Shown: positions 60,339 through 64,000 of the stretch, one piece after another
Numbering within the stretch: the first letter of the stretch is position 1
Layout: each line of letters starts with the position of its first letter
Origin: Xanthomonas hyacinthi
GTDB taxonomy: Bacteria; Pseudomonadota; Gammaproteobacteria; Xanthomonadales; Xanthomonadaceae
Direction: 5' to 3'
NCBI RefSeq assembly: GCF_009769165.1
Contig: NZ_CP043476.1
Span: forward strand, 62,001-126,000
DNA length: 64,000 nucleotides
The notes under the pieces: model-generated
What the model saw: the letters and a program-made list of their open reading frames with translations, nothing else
Databases searched by the model: none
Told to the model about the DNA's origin: nothing
Translations under genes and position numbers: made by a program

Positions 60339-60905
60339 GTGCCGAATCCACTCTGCCTGACAACCCACTCATGCGCGCAACGCGTCCGTCCGACCGGTTT
60401 CACCTTGGTCGAGTCACTCATCACGATGGCCGTGCTGGCAATTCTCGTAGCGGTCGGGCTACCCTCGTTCGGTCGGTTTGTCGCGACTCAGCGTGCCATC
60501 GCTACCACCAATCTACTGGTCGGGCACATCGCGGCGACGCGCGCAAGCGCTGTGCACCGGGCACGCGACGTGGTGCTGTGCCCGTCGCAGAACGGCACGA
60601 CCTGCCTAGCAGCAGGTACGGACTGGAGCGCCGGATGGATCGCATTCGTCGACCCGGACGGCAACCGCACCCCGGGCAGTCCGGCCGACATCCTCCTGGT
60701 GGAGGCCCGTCCGGCCGACGGCCCGCTCCGAATCCATTCCACGCCTGGCAGAACCAGCCTGCGCTACCGGGCTGACGGCTACAGCACCGGCACCAACCTC
60801 ACATTGTCGGTCTGCGTTGCCGACCGGCGGCTCTCGAAAATCGTGGTGAACAACAGCGGCCGGCCCCGCTCCGAGCACAGTCCGGGAGGCGAGTCCTGCG
60901 ATTAG
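60339..60905 (+). CDS. GspH/FimT-family type IV pseudopilin
   Basis: 188 residues from GTG 60339. The prepilin site is in [20 protein letters not shown], with Gly-Phe cleavage and Glu at +5, followed by the hydrophobic N-terminal helix. The C-terminal GspH domain contains [20 protein letters not shown] and [20 protein letters not shown]. It is probably a minor pseudopilin of type IV pili. It is a lone gene here, divergent from uvrB. Confidence 0.85.
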   Translation: MPNPLCLTTHSCAQRVRPTGFTLVESLITMAVLAILVAVGLPSFGRFVATQRAIATTNLLVGHIAATRASAVHRARDVVLCPSQNGTTCLAAGTDWSAGWIAFVDPDGNRTPGSPADILLVEARPADGPLRIHSTPGRTSLRYRADGYSTGTNLTLSVCVADRRLSKIVVNNSGRPRSEHSPGGESCD

Positions 60906-60972
60906 GCCCACCCAGGAAGTCTGAGCAATGAGACTTGCCGACCAGCGGAACGCCCGCTACAATGCGCGCCTT

Positions 60973-61049
60973 GCCCGAATAGCTCAGCCGGTTAGAGCAC
61001 TTGACTGTTAATCAGGGGGTCGTTGGTTCGAGTCCAACTTCGGGCGCCA
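60973..61049 (+). tRNA. tRNA-Asn (anticodon GTT)
   Basis: Cloverleaf: acceptor GCCCGAA with TTCGGGC, D-arm GCTC/GAGC, anticodon stem CTTGA/TCAGG around CTGTTAA (anticodon GTT), T-arm GTTGG-TTCGAGT-CCAAC, encoded CCA at 61047-61049. Accessory genes begin right after it, so its 3' end is a possible attachment site. Confidence 0.95.
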
Positions 61050-61066
61050 TATGCATCATGTACTTA

Positions 61067-61096
61067 GGCCGCGCATCATCGCGGCCTTCGTCTTTT
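61067..61096 (+). terminator. Intrinsic terminator after tRNA-Asn
   Basis: GGCCGCG (61067-61073), loop CATCAT, CGCGGCC (61080-61086), then TTCGTCTTTT. Confidence 0.85.
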
Positions 61097-61132
61097 GTGG
61101 GCTCGTGAAAACACGAAAGCAACACAGAAGCA

Positions 61133-61420
61133 TCACCCCCGCTGCTTCACTCCCCTGCGCGTCTTCGATGACGCCGCGCGACCGCGCTGACTGAGGTACT
61201 CGCCCAGCAGCTCCTGAGGCGTCACGCCCAAGGCCTCGGCGAACTCCACCAACTCCACGGCATCGATGCGCCGCTCCCCGCGCTCGCACTTGGACACGAA
61301 GGTCTGCGTGTTGCCCAGGCGCTCGGCCAGCTCGATCTGCGTCACGCCCACCCGCTTGCGAGCCGCCTTCAGAACGGCCAGCAGGAGTTGGTAATCGCGG
61401 TTGTGGGTCGATTGGGCCAT
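61133..61420 (-). CDS. XRE-family helix-turn-helix regulator
   Basis: 95 residues. The Cro/C1-type helix-turn-helix is VGVTQIELAERLGNTQTFVS with the following KCERGERRIDAVELVEFAEA. It is divergent from the lipoprotein gene at 61514, and the 93-base space between them, where the sequence is AT-rich (AGTCCAAAATAGACTATTTC), is a likely operator. It resembles small regulators of mobile islands. Confidence 0.85.
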   Translation of the reverse strand: MAQSTHNRDYQLLLAVLKAARKRVGVTQIELAERLGNTQTFVSKCERGERRIDAVELVEFAEALGVTPQELLGEYLSQRGRAASSKTRRGVKQRG

Positions 61421-61513
61421 CGCGCGGTGACATAAAGTTCACCGCACGCTAGAGTCCGTGTTGGATTAGTCCAAAATAGACTATTTCAGATCGACAACAT
61501 CAAGGGGACATAC

Positions 61514-62023
61514 ATGAGACTTCTAGCCTTCTTACTCTTCGCCATGCTGACCGGGTGCTCAACCACGGCGGGCAGCGGCACCAACGTCACCCGCAGCGGA
61601 TTCGACGGCGCGCGGGTCGTGACCATCAACGGTCACGGCAACGCCTGCAGGTCGATGCGCTGCACTGGCCTGGGTGCGCAGTGGACCTCCAAGAACCCGA
61701 CGGAGTCGGTCCTGATCGTCTATCTCTTCAACGACATCAAGGGCATCACGGGCGCATCGCTCAACATCGACGGGCAGACCTACGACCTCTCGACCATGCA
61801 GCCCTTCACCAACTTCAATGAATTCGGCGCAGCGACGCAGGAGTCTCGCAAGGGGTTCCTCGTGCCGCTGGACCTCATCCGCAAGATCACCGCATCGCAG
61901 CGGACGTGGCTAAGGGTGCAGACCACCGGGGGATATGTCGAGGACGCCGTCATCGACGGGCAGACCGACAGCAAGGCGTACCACGCGCTCAAGCGCTTTC
62001 TGGCCTCAGTGGATCAGGGCTAA
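61514..62023 (+). CDS. Lipoprotein of unknown function
   Basis: 169 residues. MRLLAFLLFAMLTGC is a lipoprotein signal with lipobox LTGC. The mature part contains HGNACRSMRCTGLGAQWTSK and LNIDGQTYDLSTMQPFTNF; it is probably a beta-rich periplasmic domain. AAGGGG precedes the start. It lies in the accessory stretch after tRNA-Asn. No family recognised. Confidence 0.75.
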   Translation: MRLLAFLLFAMLTGCSTTAGSGTNVTRSGFDGARVVTINGHGNACRSMRCTGLGAQWTSKNPTESVLIVYLFNDIKGITGASLNIDGQTYDLSTMQPFTNFNEFGAATQESRKGFLVPLDLIRKITASQRTWLRVQTTGGYVEDAVIDGQTDSKAYHALKRFLASVDQG

Positions 62024-62062
62024 TCCACAGTCGCGCGATGGCGCATAAGGCAATGAAAAGAA

Positions 62063-62083
62063 GGGCCACCTTCGCGGTGGCCC
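62063..62083 (-). terminator. Intrinsic terminator between convergent genes
   Basis: GGGCCACC / GGTGGCCC with a 5-base loop. On the minus strand it is followed by TTCTTTTC, so it ends the hypothetical gene at 62111; it may also stop the lipoprotein transcript. Confidence 0.8.
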
Positions 62084-62110
62084 ATTCCTGTGTGCGGCGG
62101 GAGAACAGCA

Positions 62111-62626
62111 TCAGCCATCGGACGGCGCGGACTTGACAACGCGGACGGTGGACAGCACGTCGGCCGACTGCTCCTCGTTCATATCGGAGGGGTGGTGCTT
62201 CTGTCGGGGCGGCACCTCGACGCCCTTCTTTCGCATGTCGTTCGCATACCAGCGTACCGACTTGGCCGTCGCGTGTGCGCCATCCACCTGCGCGTTGACC
62301 ATCGCAGCAATGAGCGCGTGAGGATGGCCCACAGGGTCCATCAGGATCGCGCGTGCGAGCGCGCCGATACCCTTGCCATGGGGCTTCTTCTCGGTCGCCT
62401 CGGGCGTCTCGGTGACCTCGGCCCGAGGCTGTGCGCGCTGTTCGGCTGTCTTGGGCTTCTTCGGCTGCCCGAACGAGGCGAGGTCAATGTTCTTGTCGGC
62501 CGCGACTTGCTCGATCCGCGCGACGAGCTTGGCCCGGGTCGCGAACGTCTTGGGACCCGCCGGCTTATCGGCGATCCGGTTGTGCAGGGCCAGCAGGTCC
62601 TTGGTGGGCATATCGTCCAGCTTCAT
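62111..62626 (-). CDS. Hypothetical protein with SAP-like N-terminus, possible DNA-binding
   Basis: 171 residues, rich in Lys, Ala and Pro, no signal peptide. The first 50 residues (MPTKDLLALHNRIADKPAGP, KTFATRAKLVARIEQVA) suggest a short helical module like a SAP-type DNA-binding motif. The centre is a charged linker (GQPKKPKTAEQRAQPRAEVT). The C-terminal part (IGALARAILMDPVGHPHALI, AKSVRWYANDMRKKGVEVPP) could be a small winged-helix-like domain. These are weak resemblances; function unknown. Confidence 0.65.
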   Translation of the reverse strand: MKLDDMPTKDLLALHNRIADKPAGPKTFATRAKLVARIEQVAADKNIDLASFGQPKKPKTAEQRAQPRAEVTETPEATEKKPHGKGIGALARAILMDPVGHPHALIAAMVNAQVDGAHATAKSVRWYANDMRKKGVEVPPRQKHHPSDMNEEQSADVLSTVRVVKSAPSDG

Positions 62627-62707
62627 GGCGTTCTCCTACATGTTGGTGGGCACGTAGGCATTAGGTCGCGATTCCCTTGATCCGGGAGCCTGCCCTCCGG
62701 CTAAATC

Positions 62708-62766
62708 TCCCAAATTGGGATATTGACATCTCACTAGCACTCAGGGATGATCCTCCCAAAATGGGA
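62708..62766 (+). promoter_or_regulatory. Promoter with two palindromic operators for the HigB-like/HigA-ImmA pair
   Basis: TCCCAAATTGGGA (62708-62720) and TCCCAAAATGGGA (62754-62766) are near-identical 13-mers spaced 46 bases start to start. Between them is TTGACA (62723-62728), a good -35 element. The second site abuts the start codon at 62769. The layout fits autorepression by the antitoxin's DNA-binding domain. Confidence 0.7.
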
Positions 62767-62768
62767 AC

Positions 62769-63047
62769 ATGAACATGCGGCTACTGGGACGAAAACGGCT
62801 AGACCGCCTGCGAGGCAGGAGCGAACAGGTCGAAAAATGGGTGCGCAGTTGGGCGACCGAGGTACTCGGTGCTCACTGGAAGCAACCATCGGACGTGCGT
62901 GATCAGTTTCCGAATGCTCGCCATCAAGGCGAGGGCGTCTTCATGTTCCCTGTGGGCAACTGCAATTGGGTGATTTGTTTGCTCATCGCCTTTCCCCAAG
63001 GCGTTGCCCTCATTACGGATTTGAAGGTCGAAGATGAAAACAATTGA
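62769..63047 (+). CDS. HigB-like toxin (type II toxin-antitoxin mRNA interferase family)
   Basis: 92 residues, or 90 from the second ATG at 62775. MRLLGRKRLDRL at the start, WKQPSDVRDQFPNARH, the strand VFMFPVGNCNWVICLLIAFP and a final VALITDL strand fit the RelE/HigB fold, in which the toxin cuts mRNA at the ribosome. The usual C-terminal His/Tyr catalytic pair is not obvious (ends DLKVEDENN), so activity may be changed. It overlaps the next gene by 14 bases, toxin first as in higBA. Confidence 0.7.
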   Translation: MNMRLLGRKRLDRLRGRSEQVEKWVRSWATEVLGAHWKQPSDVRDQFPNARHQGEGVFMFPVGNCNWVICLLIAFPQGVALITDLKVEDENN

Positions 63048-64000
63048 ACAACCCAGAGTTATCCGTACGAGGGAACAGTACGACGCGTACCTAGATGAGG
63101 TCCAATCGTTGATGGCGCAAGGCCTCTCGTTGAGTACGAGCGAGAGCGACAGGCTCGAACTTCTCACGGTCTTGCTGGAGGCATACGAAAACACGAAATA
63201 CCCGGTGGAAAGCCCCGACCCGATTGACGCAATTCTGTTTCGGATGCACGAGAAGGGGTTGAAGCAGGCAGACCTTATTCCCTACTTCGGGACGAGCAGT
63301 CGAGTATCGGAGGTGCTCCGTCGTAAGCGGCCGCTAACAGTCCAGATGATTCGAGCGCTGTCCATCGGGTTGGGCTTGTCGGCCGACACCTTGATTGGGT
63401 TATCGGTCGCCGACGACGCACCGAAGAAGGACGAGGTTGATTGGTCCAAGTTCCCGATCAAGGAGATGGCCAAGCGGGGCTGGTTGGAGAGCTTTGCGAC
63501 TAATACGAAGGCTGCTGTCGAAGACGTGGTGAGGGGCTTCATATCTGACGCTGGGCTGCACTTCGGCACGGCATCTTTTAAACGAACGATTGCGGGAGAG
63601 GCGCAGTCGCCTACCACGCAGTACGCACTTTACGCTTGGTTAGCCCGTGTTATTCAAACGTCCAGGGATAAGAAGTCCAAGCTCGGTCGATTTGACCAGG
63701 GCACACTGAATGCCGGTTTTTTGAAGGAGTTGGCGCAACTCAGCTGGTCCGAGCGCGGACCACTACTCGCGATCGAGTACCTCGAGAAGCATGGAATTGC
63801 CGTGGTCATCGAGCCACATCTGAAGGGCACGCTGCTGGATGGAGCGGCACTGAAGGATGCTGATGGCACACCTATCGTTGGGCTAACGCTCCGACACGAT
63901 CGCTTGGACAATTTCTGGTTCACCCTTCTCCACGAAGTCGCGCACCTGTGGAAGCACGTCAGCGATCAAGATGCGTTTCTGGATGATCTGGATGCCTCCT
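63034..64000 (+). CDS. HigA-like antitoxin fused to ImmA/IrrE-type HExxH metallopeptidase (C-terminus cut by window end)
   Basis: At least 322 residues; it runs off the right edge. Residues about 60-125 form a HigA-type helix-turn-helix (MHEKGLKQADLIPYFGTSSR, VSEVLRRKRPLTVQMIRALS). From about 225 the protein continues into an ImmA/IrrE (M78) peptidase domain with LLHEVAHLWKH, giving the zinc motif H300-E-V-A-H304. The fusion suggests an antitoxin that can also cleave a partner, or sense a signal by proteolysis. GC content is below the genome average. Together with the HigB-like gene and operators it forms one module. Confidence 0.82.
   Translation, partial: MKTIEQPRVIRTREQYDAYLDEVQSLMAQGLSLSTSESDRLELLTVLLEAYENTKYPVESPDPIDAILFRMHEKGLKQADLIPYFGTSSRVSEVLRRKRPLTVQMIRALSIGLGLSADTLIGLSVADDAPKKDEVDWSKFPIKEMAKRGWLESFATNTKAAVEDVVRGFISDAGLHFGTASFKRTIAGEAQSPTTQYALYAWLARVIQTSRDKKSKLGRFDQGTLNAGFLKELAQLSWSERGPLLAIEYLEKHGIAVVIEPHLKGTLLDGAALKDADGTPIVGLTLRHDRLDNFWFTLLHEVAHLWKHVSDQDAFLDDLDAS

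Overview
The window is high-GC chromosomal DNA from a gamma-proteobacterium of the Xanthomonadaceae, almost certainly Xanthomonas. Four things point there: the his and thr gene orders, the family of GGGACTTCAG intergenic repeats, the bacteria-killing type IV secretion locus in the order virD4-B7-B8-B9-B10-B11-B1-B2-B3-B4-B5-B6, and effectors that appear to carry the Xanthomonas VirD4-interacting C-terminal domain (XVIPCD). All identifications are from reading motifs; no database search was run.

Region 1 (1-10122). A tightly overlapping histidine operon on the minus strand runs yerC-like regulator, hisG, D, C, B, H, A, F, IE (cut by the window edge). hisS follows upstream. Divergent from hisS is an FNR-type regulator with cysteines placed for an iron-sulfur cluster, then a small hypothetical gene.

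Region 2 (10225-17264). The threonine operon thrL-thrA-thrB-thrC is on the minus strand. It has a Thr/Ile-rich leader peptide and a hairpin before thrA. A striking 1.1-kb block separates thrB from thrC: a 12-bp tandem array next to two inverted copies of a roughly 250-bp repeat. A small lipoprotein gene and a tRNA-Arg follow.

Region 3 (17426-36229). Housekeeping and metabolic genes: an ALDH7-like dehydrogenase, a DUF4190-like protein, a methyltransferase, pyrD, murB, a DMT transporter, an Asp/Glu-type racemase, a PAP2 phosphatase, ispG, a RegB/RegA-like redox two-component pair, a GAF-EAL phosphodiesterase, and a group for plant polysaccharide use (GH5 with a CBM10-like tail, SSS transporter, GH3).

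Region 4 (36560-57134). This is the bacteria-killing type IV secretion locus. Downstream of the intact virB6 lies an array of modules, each made of a virB6 3' piece with its own tail, a DUF4189-like secreted protein, an immunity-type lipoprotein and a peptidoglycan-hydrolase effector with XVIPCD. Long stretches are identical between modules, one virB6 copy has an internal deletion with 7-bp microhomology, and an IS1595-type relic sits in one stop codon. This array is the most interesting part of the window.

Region 5 (57362-64000). A membrane protein gene, tRNA-Val, uvrB, a FimT/GspH pseudopilin and tRNA-Asn are followed by accessory DNA: an XRE regulator, a lipoprotein, a hypothetical gene and a HigB-like toxin. 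The toxin overlaps an antitoxin that fuses a DNA-binding domain to an ImmA/IrrE-type HExxH metallopeptidase, and paired palindromic operators lie in front.
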